DNA of 64,000 nucleotides, taken from NCBI GenBank assembly GCA_021307315.1, contig JAJSPD010000002.1, forward strand, positions 806,001 through 870,000, written 5' to 3'. Position numbers and translations under genes: made by a program. Below are positions 63,859 to 64,000 of the stretch, one piece after another. This stretch comes from Bisporella sp. PMI_857 (lineage: Eukaryota; Ascomycota; Leotiomycetes; Helotiales; Helotiaceae). The notes beneath the pieces were generated by a model. The model searched no databases and was not told the origin of the DNA. It was given only the letters and a program-made list of their open reading frames with translations. The stretch's first letter is position 1, and each line of letters opens with the position of its first letter.

Positions 63859-64000
63859 CTTAGCCTCGTGCGCCTTCCCTTCAGCGCAAAGGCCTCACAT
63901 AGATCCAATCTCCCTTTTATTAATCAGAGATACAGCCAGCCTACAACCTGTTTTGTTTTTTAAAAATAAAAATAAAATTATAAAGCTGTATCTTGCATTG

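Overview
This is a filamentous ascomycete (Pezizomycotina) genome window. The evidence is short spliceosomal introns (about 45-190 bp, GT..AG) in every large gene, a very large modular non-ribosomal peptide synthetase (NRPS), a GH30 secreted hydrolase, a CDC25-type RasGEF, a mitochondrial glycerol-3-phosphate dehydrogenase, and an AT-rich block with C-to-T/G-to-A decayed transposon ends that looks like repeat-induced point mutation (RIP). I cannot fix the class or species from sequence alone.

Layout. Positions 1-23140 (+) hold the 3' part of one NRPS gene. It is cut by the window edge inside its first visible adenylation domain. Hand splicing gives 18 exons that stay in frame for about 7,285 residues, ordered [A]-T-E / C-A-T / C-A-T-E / C-A-T / C-A-T-E / C-T / C-T. 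Next come a transposon-end relic (24180-24260), a CorA-like membrane protein on the minus strand (24378-26087), and a secreted subtilisin-like protein of about 1,396 aa carrying a repeated cysteine domain (27917-32351). Positions 32352-36513 are an AT-rich transposon graveyard: a Tc1/mariner-like relic flanked by TTAA, with a 450-bp MITE nested in it that has a 9-bp target duplication. A three-exon gene for a 65-aa cysteine-rich secreted peptide (36514-36832) follows immediately.

Positions 36.8-49.7 kb are gene-poor, with coding-like fragments, simple repeats and, at the right end, the CT-rich promoter/leader of the RasGEF gene (49714-53400). The right part returns to housekeeping genes: GUT2-type FAD glycerol-3-phosphate dehydrogenase (55064-57262) and a GH30 glycosidase (58260-59746). 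It ends with a largely non-coding stretch holding a frameshifted minus-strand ORF and a small hypothetical gene (63262-63858, minus).

How it fits together. The NRPS is the main secondary-metabolism feature. Its epimerisation domains sit in modules 1, 3 and 5, which predicts alternating D/L residues, and each condensation domain that follows an E domain has lost the first His of its HHxxxDG motif. The chain ends in C-T-C-T without a thioesterase, and the last carrier domain lacks its phosphopantetheine serine. No tailoring enzyme is recognisable downstream, so any cluster partners must lie upstream of the window or elsewhere. The subtilisin-like protein, the small cysteine-rich peptide and the GH30 enzyme form a secreted set typical of a host- or substrate-interacting fungus, but nothing here shows that they are co-regulated with the NRPS.
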